Part shown: positions 1 through 7,367 of the stretch, piece by piece | Layout of the letters: the number at the start of each line of letters is the position of its first letter | Numbering within the stretch: position 1 is the stretch's first letter | Assembly (NCBI RefSeq): GCF_021044685.1 | Contig: NZ_CP088014.1 | Span: forward strand, 4,884,001-4,948,000 | Length of the DNA: 64,000 nucleotides | From: Bradyrhizobium daqingense | Lineage (GTDB): Bacteria > Pseudomonadota > Alphaproteobacteria > Rhizobiales > Xanthobacteraceae | Direction of reading: 5' to 3' | Notes under the pieces: generated by a model | Databases searched by the model: none | What the model was told of the DNA's origin: nothing | The model's input: only the letters and a program-made list of their open reading frames with translations | Made by a program: the position numbers and the translations under genes

Positions 1-63
1 ATGCTCGCAGTGCAGGCGACCAACGCCGTGCGCGCGCTGTTCGTCAGCGCAAAGCTGCTCTGA
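1..63 (+). CDS. C-terminal end of a protein that probably starts before the window
   Basis: The frame is open from base 1 and stops at TGA 61-63. The visible residues end in ALFVSAKLL. The first codon happens to be ATG, but no ribosome binding site can be seen because the window starts there, so I treat this as the tail of a longer gene. Twenty residues are too few to name a family. A hairpin follows at 86-130. Confidence 0.35.
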   Translation: MLAVQATNAVRALFVSAKLL

Positions 64-85
64 GAGAAACTCTCCCTCTGGCCTG

Positions 86-130
86 AGCCTTCGCCCTCGA
101 ACCCGCTGCAAGGCGGGTGCGACGAAGGCT
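86..130. repeat. Two-tier inverted repeat (hairpin) between the first two genes
   Basis: Outer arms AGCCTTCG (86-93) and CGAAGGCT (123-130) enclose inner arms ACCCGC (101-106) and GCGGGT (113-118). It lies downstream of the partial first gene and upstream of the ATG at 159. There is no T-run, so it is at best a weak terminator or a transcript-stabilising hairpin. Confidence 0.4.
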
Positions 131-158
131 TGCGCGTGTCCGCGCCAGGGAGAGGTGT

Positions 159-659
159 ATGGAATTAGCCAGATTCATCGCAGGCGTCGACGTTGGCGCG
201 GAGCAGCCGACGGAGGCGGCGCTGACAGCCTTCGAGACCTCCATCGGCTGCCGATTGCCGGATGATTATCGTCGCTTCCTGCTGGCCTGCGCCGGCGGCT
301 ATCATCAGGGGGGCGCCGACTTCAACTGGCCGCATGGGGATTGGGCGGGTTCGGTGCAGGAGGTGTTGGGATTGCGGTCCGACGAGTGCTCGCTGGTGCA
401 GACGCGCCAGACGCCGCAATGGCCGACCGTCGATGAGCTGTTGTGGATCATGAGCGACCACGGCGGCAATCCGATCTGCATGACGATCGACAAGGCCCAT
501 TTCGGCAAGATCTGGTTCATGGACCACGAGATGGCCGAATACGAAAAGCCCTGGACACTGGCGCAGGCGATGTCCGATCAATGGGGCTATGTCCTGCCGC
601 TAGCACCGACGTTCAGCGATTTCATCGCCGGACTGTACGAGGAAGCAGCGGCCGCGTGA
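159..659 (+). CDS. SMI1/KNR4-family protein
   Basis: A 166-residue soluble protein. Residues about 20-60 carry the family-like pattern in which an acidic helix is followed by LPDDYRRFLLACAGG, and the rest is a Trp/Asp-rich alpha/beta domain. I chose ATG 159 because GGGAGAGG lies just upstream; a GTG at 117 in frame has no such site. SMI1/KNR4 domains in bacteria are often immunity proteins for contact-dependent toxins, but no toxin gene is next to it here, so a protective role is only a possibility. It appears to be a single-gene unit. Confidence 0.65.
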   Translation: MELARFIAGVDVGAEQPTEAALTAFETSIGCRLPDDYRRFLLACAGGYHQGGADFNWPHGDWAGSVQEVLGLRSDECSLVQTRQTPQWPTVDELLWIMSDHGGNPICMTIDKAHFGKIWFMDHEMAEYEKPWTLAQAMSDQWGYVLPLAPTFSDFIAGLYEEAAAA

Positions 660-834
660 GGTGAGGACCGGGCGGCGGGGCCGCCGCGGCTGGTCCAGCT
701 GGCTCGCGGTATCCGGTGCAAGCCGGACCTGTCTTTTCCGTCGCTTGAACTCCGCTCCAGGAACGGGCAAACGGTTCGCCAAGAAACCGTGGCCCAGGCC
801 ATCCATTCGACGCTGAGTTCAAGGGAGACACCTC

Positions 835-1926
835 ATGAAACGTCGTACATTCCTGAAGGGTGGCGCGGTCGCCGGCGCGACGACGCTGGTTGCCGCTCCC
901 GCGATTGCGCAGAGCGCGCCCGAGATCAAATGGCGCCTGACATCGAGCTTCCCGAAATCGCTCGACACCATCTACGGCACGGCGCAGACCTTTGCGAAAT
1001 ACGTCGCCGAGGCCACCGACAACAAATTCCAGATCCAGACCTTCGCCGCCGGCGAACTCGTTCCCGGCCTCCAGGCGCTCGATGCGGTCAGCGCCGCCAC
1101 GGTCGAGATGGCGCAGACGCCGCTTTATTTCTACATCGGCAAGGAGCCCGCGCTGGCCTATGCCACCGGCGCGCCCTTCGGCATGAACCATCGCCATCAG
1201 GAATCGTGGTGGCACTTCGGCGGCGGCGCCGACCTCACCAACGAAGCGCTGAAGCCGTTCAAGACGCACGCCATCCTCTGCGGCAATTCCGGCACCCAGA
1301 TGGGCGGCTGGTTCCGCAAGGAGATCAAGACGGTCGATGATCTCAAGGGCCTTAAATTCCGCATCGCCGGCATGGGCGGCCACGTGCTGGCGCGGCTCGG
1401 CGTCGTGCCGCAGCAGCTCGCCGGCGGTGACGTGTATCCGGCGCTCGAGAAGGGGACGATCGATGCTGCGGAATTCGTCGGTCCCTATGACGACGAGAAG
1501 CTCGGCTTCCAGAAGGTCGCCAAGTACTATTACTTCCCCGGCTGGTGGGAAGGCGGCGCCATGCTGCACATGATCGTCAACGACGAGAAATGGGCATCGC
1601 TGCCCAAGCACTACCAGGCCATCGTCACCCAGGCCGGCTCGGCGGCTGGCGCCTGGATGCTCGAGAAATACGACAGCGTGAATCCGGCGGCACTGAAGCG
1701 GCTGATCGCCAACGGCGCGGAGCTGAAGGCATTCCCGCAGCCGGTGCTGGAGGCCTGCTACAACGCGACCCAGGAGCATCTGAACGAGCTCGCCGCCAAG
1801 AGCGATCTGTTCAAGCGGACCAAGGAAAGCCACGACGCCTATATGAAGGAGCTGCTGTTCTACACGCAAATCGCGGAGAATTTTTACGACAACTATCTGC
1901 TCAGCAAGACGCGCAACAGGAGCTGA
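835..1926 (+). CDS. TRAP transporter solute-binding protein, DctP family
   Basis: A 363-residue periplasmic binding protein for a tripartite ATP-independent (TRAP) transporter. The N-terminus has a twin-arginine signal (RRTFLKGG) followed by a hydrophobic stretch and an AxA cleavage site around residue 26. The body keeps the DctP-type core, including the stretch TVDDLKGLKFRIAGMGG, in which the conserved arginine contacts carboxylate ligands. Proteins of this subgroup bind organic or keto acids. AAGGGAG precedes the start. No DctQ or DctM membrane subunits are adjacent, so its permease must be elsewhere or lost. A GC-rich hairpin follows the stop. Confidence 0.9.
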   Translation: MKRRTFLKGGAVAGATTLVAAPAIAQSAPEIKWRLTSSFPKSLDTIYGTAQTFAKYVAEATDNKFQIQTFAAGELVPGLQALDAVSAATVEMAQTPLYFYIGKEPALAYATGAPFGMNHRHQESWWHFGGGADLTNEALKPFKTHAILCGNSGTQMGGWFRKEIKTVDDLKGLKFRIAGMGGHVLARLGVVPQQLAGGDVYPALEKGTIDAAEFVGPYDDEKLGFQKVAKYYYFPGWWEGGAMLHMIVNDEKWASLPKHYQAIVTQAGSAAGAWMLEKYDSVNPAALKRLIANGAELKAFPQPVLEACYNATQEHLNELAAKSDLFKRTKESHDAYMKELLFYTQIAENFYDNYLLSKTRNRS

Positions 1927-1933
1927 TTGTGAG

Positions 1934-1958
1934 GGGCGCGGGTGTTCACGCCGCGCCC
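1934..1958 (+). terminator. Terminator-like hairpin after the TRAP binding protein
   Basis: GGGCGCGG (1934-1941) pairs with CCGCGCCC (1951-1958) around a 9-nt loop, 8 nt after the stop codon. The following bases GGTTCT are only weakly T-rich, so intrinsic termination is plausible but not certain. Confidence 0.45.
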
Positions 1959-1964
1959 GGTTCT

Positions 1965-2055
1965 CGTAGGGTGGGCAAAGGCGCACTTGCGCCGTGCCCA
2001 CGTTCTCTCGCTTCATCGGCAATGGTGGGCACGCTTGCGCTTTGCCCACCCTACG
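1965..2055. repeat. Dispersed palindromic element, GTAGGGTGGG family, copy 1
   Basis: Perfect 16-base inverted arms CGTAGGGTGGGCAAAG (1965-1980) and CTTTGCCCACCCTACG (2040-2055) bound a 91-bp element with internal GTGCCCAC/GTGGGCAC repeats. It sits between two converging genes. Related elements occur at 30845-30957 and 34797-34885. It has no coding capacity and may act as a bidirectional transcription stop. Confidence 0.8.
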
Positions 2056-2072
2056 AGCCCCGGCCAAGCGGC

Positions 2073-2846
2073 TTACGCCGTTGCCAGTCCCAGCTTCGCA
2101 TAGATCCTTCGCGCATAGGCACCAAACGCATCCGTGGTCTTCAGCGGAAGGTCGCGCGGGAAGGGCAGGTCGATCGGGAAATAGTCGGCCATCTTCGCAG
2201 GTCCCGCGGTCAGCACGGCGCAATGCGATGACAGGAACACGGCTTCCTGGATCGAGTGCGTGACGAAGATGATGGTCTTGCCGCTCTCTCGCCAGATCCG
2301 CAGCATCTCCAGATTCATTTGCTCGCGCGTCAGCGCATCGAGTGCGCCGAAGGGCTCGTCCATCAGGATCAGCTTGGGATCATGGACGAAGGCGCGCGCG
2401 ATCGCGGTGCGCTGCTGCATGCCGCCGGAAAGCTGCTGCGGATATTTCTGCTCATAGCCGGCAAGTCCGACCAGATTGAGCAGATCGCGTGCCCGCTCGC
2501 GCGCGGCCTTCATGGGCAGGCCGACGATCTCGGCCGGCAGGAGCACGTTGTCCAGGATGGTACGCCACTTCAGGAGCAGCGCCTGCTGAAACACCATGCC
2601 GATGTCGCGGGTCGGATCGAACGGGCTCCTGGCGTTGCCGATCTTGACGGTGCCGCCGTCGGCGCCGTGCAGGCCGGCCAGGATTTTCATCACCGTGGTC
2701 TTGCCGCAGCCGGAGGGGCCGACCAGCGAGACCAGCTCACCTTCCTGCACGTCCATGGTGACGTCGGACACCGCGAGAAATTCGGCTCCGCCGCTGCGAT
2801 AGACCTTGCGGACGCCCTGCAGGCTGATGAAGGGGGCCGAGCTCAT
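2073..2846 (-). CDS. ABC transporter ATP-binding protein, nitrate/taurine (SsuB/TauB) type
   Basis: A 257-residue nucleotide-binding subunit that powers the uptake system encoded by this locus. It has Walker A GPSGCGKTT (about 43-51), signature LSGGMQQR, Walker B LILMDEPFGALD with the D-loop, and the switch histidine in FVTHSIQEA. The ATG overlaps the stop of the DHDPS-family gene in an ATGA arrangement, so the two are translationally coupled. It is the last gene of the operon running down from the permease at 6537. The family handles small N- or S-containing molecules; the ligand here is unknown. Confidence 0.9.
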   Translation of the reverse strand: MSSAPFISLQGVRKVYRSGGAEFLAVSDVTMDVQEGELVSLVGPSGCGKTTVMKILAGLHGADGGTVKIGNARSPFDPTRDIGMVFQQALLLKWRTILDNVLLPAEIVGLPMKAARERARDLLNLVGLAGYEQKYPQQLSGGMQQRTAIARAFVHDPKLILMDEPFGALDALTREQMNLEMLRIWRESGKTIIFVTHSIQEAVFLSSHCAVLTAGPAKMADYFPIDLPFPRDLPLKTTDAFGAYARRIYAKLGLATA

Positions 2847-3898
2847 GCCAGCCATTTGTCCAGGTTCTCGGCGACGAAGGCATCGTCGCTGAGGTCGGCA
2901 TGCTCGCGCGTGACGCGGTCGATCTCTTCCTTCTGGCCGGGGCTGAGGCCCTCGTTCGGATCCAGGCACCACAGGCCCTGCAGCAGGCCCTGGCGCCGCA
3001 GCACCTCGTGACAGCCGGCGATGCAGCCGTGAAAATTGTTCGCGACGTCGAAGAAGGCGCTGTTGCAGTCCGTGATGCGGGCATCGAGCGCGAGCAGGTC
3101 GGCGGGCACGCTGTCCTTGTGCCGCGCGGCCTTGCAGCGCTCGAACTGCTTGATGGCGCTCGCGGTCCACACCGACCAATGGCCGAGCAGGCCACCTTTG
3201 AAGTAGGTCCGCGTCGTGACGCCCTTGTCGCGCAGGTCGAACGGCAGCACCAGATCGAGCAGGATGTGGTCGTCATTGCCGGTGTAGAGCGCCACGCGGT
3301 CGAGCGCGCCGGCGGCTGCCACGCCGCGGAGCACGTCGAGCGTACGGTAGCGGTTGAACGGCGCGATCTTGATGGCGATGACATTGTCGATCGAGGCGAA
3401 GCGCTGCCAGAACCGGCTCGACAGGATGACGCCGCCGACGGCCGGCTGGAGATAGAAGCCGACCAGCGGAATCTCGGCGGCGACGGACGTGCAATGCGCG
3501 ATGATCTCGTCCTCGGAGGCGTTCTTCATCGCCGCGAGGCTGAGCAGGCCGGCGTGATAGCCGATATCGCGCGCGGTGCGGGCCTCAGCGACGGCCTGGC
3601 TGGTCGGGCCGGCAAGGCCCGCGACCATCGCCAGCGGACGCTGGGTCCAGCTTGCGGCGGTCTCAGCAGCGAGCTCGAGCACGGGACGGTAGAGGCCGAC
3701 GTCGCGGATCGCGAACTGGGTCGTATGGACGCCGACGGCGAGGCCGCCTGAGCCGGCGTCGATGTAATAGCGCGTCAGCGCCCGTTGATGCTTTTTGTCG
3801 AGCTGACGCTCGGCGGTGAGGGCGAGGGGATGCGCCGGCAGCACGGTGCCGTCGGCAATCAGCTTGCGGATGTCGGCATTGATCTGGCTGTGGTGCAT
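2843..3898 (-). CDS. Dihydrodipicolinate synthase/N-acetylneuraminate lyase family protein
   Basis: A 351-residue TIM-barrel aldolase or hydratase of the DapA superfamily. The Schiff-base lysine is probably K177 (in AIKIAPFNRY), and Y149 in VGFYLQP occupies the place of the catalytic tyrosine. At about 350 residues it is longer than DapA (about 290), and its position inside a transport operon makes lysine biosynthesis unlikely. It more probably cleaves or dehydrates an intermediate of the imported compound. It is separated from the GNAT gene by 6 nt and overlaps the ATPase start. Confidence 0.75.
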   Translation of the reverse strand: MHHSQINADIRKLIADGTVLPAHPLALTAERQLDKKHQRALTRYYIDAGSGGLAVGVHTTQFAIRDVGLYRPVLELAAETAASWTQRPLAMVAGLAGPTSQAVAEARTARDIGYHAGLLSLAAMKNASEDEIIAHCTSVAAEIPLVGFYLQPAVGGVILSSRFWQRFASIDNVIAIKIAPFNRYRTLDVLRGVAAAGALDRVALYTGNDDHILLDLVLPFDLRDKGVTTRTYFKGGLLGHWSVWTASAIKQFERCKAARHKDSVPADLLALDARITDCNSAFFDVANNFHGCIAGCHEVLRRQGLLQGLWCLDPNEGLSPGQKEEIDRVTREHADLSDDAFVAENLDKWLA

Positions 3899-3904
3899 GG
3901 TGTC

Positions 3905-4726
3905 CTATCCGAATTCAGGGCCGGCGACGGCGAAGGGCGTTTCTTCGGCGGCGGTGGTGGCGGGACCAAACCGCATGCGCTGGAACGGCCGCTCGACGGT
4001 CCAGCCAGCCTCAAGCAATCCATCCAGGAACGTGCGTTGCGATGCGACGGCGTCGAGCAGGAGCGGGCGGGTCTCGGACCGCGCGATCGCATCAACCAAA
4101 GCCACGGCATCGGCGGCATCATCGGCGAACAAGGGGCCGATATGACGCGCAGTTCTGCCGCCGCGGACCAGGGCAATGGCACCATTGGCTGTAACAATGC
4201 GAGATCCGGAGCGCTGCGCGAAGGCGGCGAGCAGGGCGGTTCGGTCGAGGCCGGTAGCCCGAAGATCGCGGGCACGAAGCGCCTCGAGCGTTGCGGTTGC
4301 CGGTGCCGGACCGGGGGACGGCTCGGCACTCGTCAGTTTCAGCCGGCGCAATTCCAGGATCGGCGTGAAGCCGAGCGGCCCGTAGACGGCAGCACCGTCG
4401 GGCGTGGCGTCGAGCCAGCTCGTCAGGCCATTCTTGCGCGCGGTCTCCAGGCACGCATCGACAAGGCGGGTCGCTAGACCGCGGCGGCGGTGTGTGCCTG
4501 ATACCAGCACCATGCTGATCCAGGCGTTGTTGCCGGAATAGGGCAGCAGCGCCGCGGTCGCGACCAGTCGCGCGCCGTCGCGGATGCCGAACACGATGCC
4601 GTCGCGCAGGAAGATGCGCCAGTCTTCCTCGGTCTGATTCCAGTGCGCTTCCGTCGAAAGCGCCAGCCCCGCGATCGCGTCCTGCACGCCGAGCTTGAGG
4701 ACGAGCGGAGCCTCAGTAGCGTCCAT
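3905..4726 (-). CDS. GNAT family N-acetyltransferase
   Basis: A 273-residue protein with an N-terminal GNAT fold: beta strands up to about 75 lead into the acetyl-CoA loop GTHRRRGLATRLVDACLE (about 77-94), followed by AAVYGPLGFTPI, the usual last strand. The C-terminal 130 residues form a second domain typical of longer GNATs that end in a second acyltransferase-like half. It overlaps the epimerase gene by 14 nt. In this operon it could acetylate a catabolic intermediate or protect against it; the substrate is not inferable. Confidence 0.8.
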   Translation of the reverse strand: MDATEAPLVLKLGVQDAIAGLALSTEAHWNQTEEDWRIFLRDGIVFGIRDGARLVATAALLPYSGNNAWISMVLVSGTHRRRGLATRLVDACLETARKNGLTSWLDATPDGAAVYGPLGFTPILELRRLKLTSAEPSPGPAPATATLEALRARDLRATGLDRTALLAAFAQRSGSRIVTANGAIALVRGGRTARHIGPLFADDAADAVALVDAIARSETRPLLLDAVASQRTFLDGLLEAGWTVERPFQRMRFGPATTAAEETPFAVAGPEFG

Positions 4727-5750
4727 CGCGCACCTCGTATTTGGTAGGCTTGCCGAGGCTCGGCATGGCGCGGGAGACCCAGTCCGCGGTCCAGGCGATC
4801 AGCTGCTCGGTGTCGACCACGGGGAGGCCGAACAGTCCGACCGCCTTCGACGTGTCGGTGAGCCACGCGGTCGGCTGCTCCTGGCCCGTCAGCACGGGCG
4901 CGCGGCCAAACCTTGCGCCGAATTTCTGGGCGAGATCGCGCACGGCCAAGATCTCGTGGCCGCTGACATTGATCGGCGAAGTCGGCGTCGTGCAATGCGC
5001 GAGGCAGCGTAGCGCCTGCGCGGACGCATCGCCCTGCCAGATGAAGTTGACATGGCCGAGGCTGACGTCGATCGGCGTGCCCATCAGCACTTTGGTTGCG
5101 ATGTCGTGCAGCACACCGTAACGCATGTCGATCGCGTAGTTTAGACGGAACAGCCGGCCGGGCGTGCCGAACTTGCGCGAGAAATATTCGAACATGCGCT
5201 CGCGGCCGACGCAGGACTGGGCGTACTCGCCGGGCGGGTTCGGCGCCATATCCTCGGTCGAGCCTTTGCCGTCGACCGGCACGAACGGATAGATGCAGCC
5301 GGTCGAGAAAGCCACGATGCGTGAGGAGGGGAAGGCCTGCGCGACGAGCGCCGGCACATGGGCGTTCATCGCCCAGGTGAGCGACAGATCGCCCTCCGCG
5401 CCGAACTTTCGGCCGGCCATGAAGACGATGTTCGGCGCTTTGGGCAACGCTTGAATGGCGCGCTCGTCCATCAGGTCGCAATTGATGGTCTCGACGCCGC
5501 GTGCCTGCAGCCACTCCTTCACGCCGGGTTCGCTGAAGCGCGCGACGCCGATGACGCGACGGTCCGGCGCCGCAGCTTTCGCGAGTCCCGCCAGCGTCGG
5601 GCCCATCTTGCCGGCGACGCCGAGGATCATGATGTCGCCCTCGACCTTCGCGAGATCGTCGATCAGGGACTGCGTCGGCCGGCACAGGAGCTCGTCGAGC
5701 GCCGCGATGTCGGGGATGGTCTTTGGCAGCGTCTGGCGGGTGAGCAGCAT
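4713..5750 (-). CDS. NAD-dependent epimerase/dehydratase family protein
   Basis: A 345-residue extended short-chain dehydrogenase. The N-terminal Rossmann motif is MILGVAGKMGPTLAG, and an active-site serine region follows (SSRIVAFSTGCIYPF). The usual YxxxK appears as YAQSCVGRERMFEYF, a degenerate form in which a cysteine or serine follows the tyrosine. I place the start at 5750; an in-frame ATG 33 nt upstream would overlap the permease. It is followed by an overlapping GNAT gene. It probably oxidises, reduces or epimerises a sugar-like or acid intermediate of the imported compound. Confidence 0.75.
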   Translation of the reverse strand: MLLTRQTLPKTIPDIAALDELLCRPTQSLIDDLAKVEGDIMILGVAGKMGPTLAGLAKAAAPDRRVIGVARFSEPGVKEWLQARGVETINCDLMDERAIQALPKAPNIVFMAGRKFGAEGDLSLTWAMNAHVPALVAQAFPSSRIVAFSTGCIYPFVPVDGKGSTEDMAPNPPGEYAQSCVGRERMFEYFSRKFGTPGRLFRLNYAIDMRYGVLHDIATKVLMGTPIDVSLGHVNFIWQGDASAQALRCLAHCTTPTSPINVSGHEILAVRDLAQKFGARFGRAPVLTGQEQPTAWLTDTSKAVGLFGLPVVDTEQLIAWTADWVSRAMPSLGKPTKYEVRDGRY

Positions 5751-5766
5751 GGATTTGTCCCTGGTC

Positions 5767-6537
5767 CTAGTTCTGCCTGGCATCGCCGACCACGAACATG
5801 CGTTCGAGGGCGAGCACCAGGCCGTAGAGAGCGACCCCGAGCAGCGTCAGCAGCACGACCGCCATCACCATCGCGGGCGTGTCGAGCGAGGACTGCACCT
5901 GGATCATGAGGTAGCCGAGCCCGCGCTCGGAGGCGATGAACTCGCCGACGATGGCGCCGGCGACCGCGAGGATGGCGCCGACCTTCATGCCGGAGAAGAT
6001 GTAAGGCAGCGATCCCGGCAGTTGGATCTTGCGAAACAACGTCCAGCGCGAGCCGCGCAGCGATTTGACGAGATCGAGCAGATCAGGCTCGACCTCGCGC
6101 AGGCCCCGTGCAGTGGTGAGCAGGATCGGGAAGAAGCAGATGCTGAAGGCGATCAGGATGTTCGGTACGATGCCGTAGGAGAACCAGACGATGAAGAGCG
6201 GGCCGAGTGCGACCTTCGGGATCATGTTCAGCGTCACGAACAGCGGCAGCAGCACGAGGCTCAGCAGCGGCGCCCAGCTGAAGATCACTGCCAGCGCGAC
6301 GCCGACGAAGGCGCCGAGCGCAAAGCCGCCGAGGATCTCGATCGCCGTGACCAGCGTGTTGGCGCCCCAGGCATAGCTCGCGGTTCCCAGCGTCTGAACG
6401 GTGGCGAGGGGTGAGGGCAGAATGAATTTCGGCACATGGAAGGCGTCGACCGCGACCTGCCAGAGCACGAGCACGGCAAGGTGCACGATCAGGATGATCG
6501 CAAAGCTGCGTGCCGTGCGCGCCCGGTCGGCTGCCAA
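5767..6537 (-). CDS. ABC transporter permease, SsuC/TauC type
   Basis: A 256-residue inner-membrane permease with about six hydrophobic helices and the EAA loop (EVEPDLLDLVKSLRG to about LPGSLPYIFSGMK, residues 150-185) that contacts the ATPase. It pairs with the ATPase at 2073 and the NMT1-like binding protein at 7368. It is the first gene of the enzyme-containing operon and lies 82 nt downstream of the tetR stop, a gap that holds a perfect palindrome matching the operator upstream of tetR. Confidence 0.88.
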   Translation of the reverse strand: MAADRARTARSFAIILIVHLAVLVLWQVAVDAFHVPKFILPSPLATVQTLGTASYAWGANTLVTAIEILGGFALGAFVGVALAVIFSWAPLLSLVLLPLFVTLNMIPKVALGPLFIVWFSYGIVPNILIAFSICFFPILLTTARGLREVEPDLLDLVKSLRGSRWTLFRKIQLPGSLPYIFSGMKVGAILAVAGAIVGEFIASERGLGYLMIQVQSSLDTPAMVMAVVLLTLLGVALYGLVLALERMFVVGDARQN

Positions 6538-6603
6538 GTGTCGCTCCCTGTTGTCCGCGGCCTCGCTGCCGCGATGTCAGCCTAACCCTCCTCGGGACAG
6601 GTT

Positions 6604-6619
6604 TCAACCAGTTGGTTGA
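6604..6619. promoter_or_regulatory. Predicted TetR operator upstream of the permease operon
   Basis: TCAACCAGTTGGTTGA has 7-bp perfect arms (TCAACCA/TGGTTGA) around 2 bp. It fits the pattern TCAAC-N6-GTTGA shared with the site at 7270-7285. It abuts the tetR stop codon and is 67 nt before the permease ATG, the right place to control an internal promoter. Confidence 0.65.
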
Positions 6620-7267
6620 TTATGGCCGGAGCGAATGGAGCACGAGATCGGCGACGTGCCTGCGCCGGGCGCGGCGCTGGGCGCGGCTCGACAGGTCCTT
6701 GCCGAAGATGGCCGACAGGGTCGGCGTGTTGGAGAAGAAGAAATAGCTGAGGCCTGCGATGGAGATGTAGAGCTGGACGGGATCGATCCCCTTGCGGAAC
6801 ACGCCCGCGCGCACCCCCTCGTTGAGGATATGGGAGACGCTTTTGACCAGGGGAGAATGCATGGCCTCGAGCCGCGTCGAGCCGCGGACGTGGCGGGCGC
6901 CGCCACGATTCTCGTCGTTCAGAAGCACGATGAAATCAGGGTTTGCCGCGAGGTGGTCGAACGAGGCTTCGATCAGCCTGCGGATCGCCTTTTCCGGCGG
7001 CAGGCCTTCGAGATTGAGCCTGCGCTCCTGCTCGCGAATGTCCTCATAAACCCATTCGAGCACGGCGAGGTAGAGCGCATCCTTGTCGCCGAAGTAGTGA
7101 TAGACGAGCTGCTTGTTGACGCCGGCGCGCTCGGCGATCTCGTCGACCCGGGCCCCCGCAAGGCCGTGCCGGGCGAACTCCAGGCGGGCCGCGGTCAGCA
7201 GCTTATTGCGGGTCGCGACGGGGTCGCGGCGCTGCGGCACGGTGTCGCCAGATCGTTTTGCGGGCAT
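6620..7267 (-). CDS. TetR/AcrR family transcriptional regulator of the ABC locus
   Basis: A 215-residue repressor. The N-terminal helix-turn-helix spans about 20-65 (ARHGLAGARVDEIAERAGV then LVYHYFGDKDALYLAVL), and the C-terminal ligand domain is all-helical. It is transcribed away from the binding-protein gene and toward the permease operon. I chose ATG 7267 because longer starts would run through the operator at 7270-7285. Two identical-pattern palindromes flank the gene, so it probably represses itself, the binding protein and the operon, and is relieved by the transported compound or a metabolite of it. Confidence 0.85.
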   Translation of the reverse strand: MPAKRSGDTVPQRRDPVATRNKLLTAARLEFARHGLAGARVDEIAERAGVNKQLVYHYFGDKDALYLAVLEWVYEDIREQERRLNLEGLPPEKAIRRLIEASFDHLAANPDFIVLLNDENRGGARHVRGSTRLEAMHSPLVKSVSHILNEGVRAGVFRKGIDPVQLYISIAGLSYFFFSNTPTLSAIFGKDLSSRAQRRARRRHVADLVLHSLRP

Positions 7268-7269
7268 TT

Positions 7270-7285
7270 TCAACCAAACAGTTGA
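7270..7285. promoter_or_regulatory. Predicted TetR operator overlapping the binding-protein promoter
   Basis: TCAACCAAACAGTTGA keeps TCAAC-N6-GTTGA. It begins 3 nt before the tetR start and overlaps the TTGACA -35 candidate (7282-7287) for the divergent gene at 7368. Confidence 0.65.
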
Positions 7286-7310
7286 CAAGTTGAGGGCGGG
7301 CTTGTTGCAT
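7282..7310 (+). promoter_or_regulatory. Predicted sigma-70-type promoter for the NMT1/THI5-like binding protein
   Basis: TTGACA (7282-7287), 17-bp spacer, then TTGCAT (7305-7310). The -35 is perfect and the -10 is weak. It overlaps the operator at 7270-7285, so bound repressor would block RNA polymerase. Confidence 0.5.
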
Positions 7311-7367
7311 TGGTAGCCTCGCAAGGGGAGAGCGACAAGCCGGGTCGCGGCAACGAGGAGAGATGCG

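Noticed and set aside
622..2223. Long minus-strand open frame across the TRAP gene
   Set aside because: It overlaps a well-supported gene on the other strand and the repeat element, and has no recognisable domain.
7290..7367. TPP riboswitch before the NMT1/THI5-like gene
   Set aside because: The leader is short and lacks the conserved CTGAGA-type core of THI elements. TetR operators explain control better.
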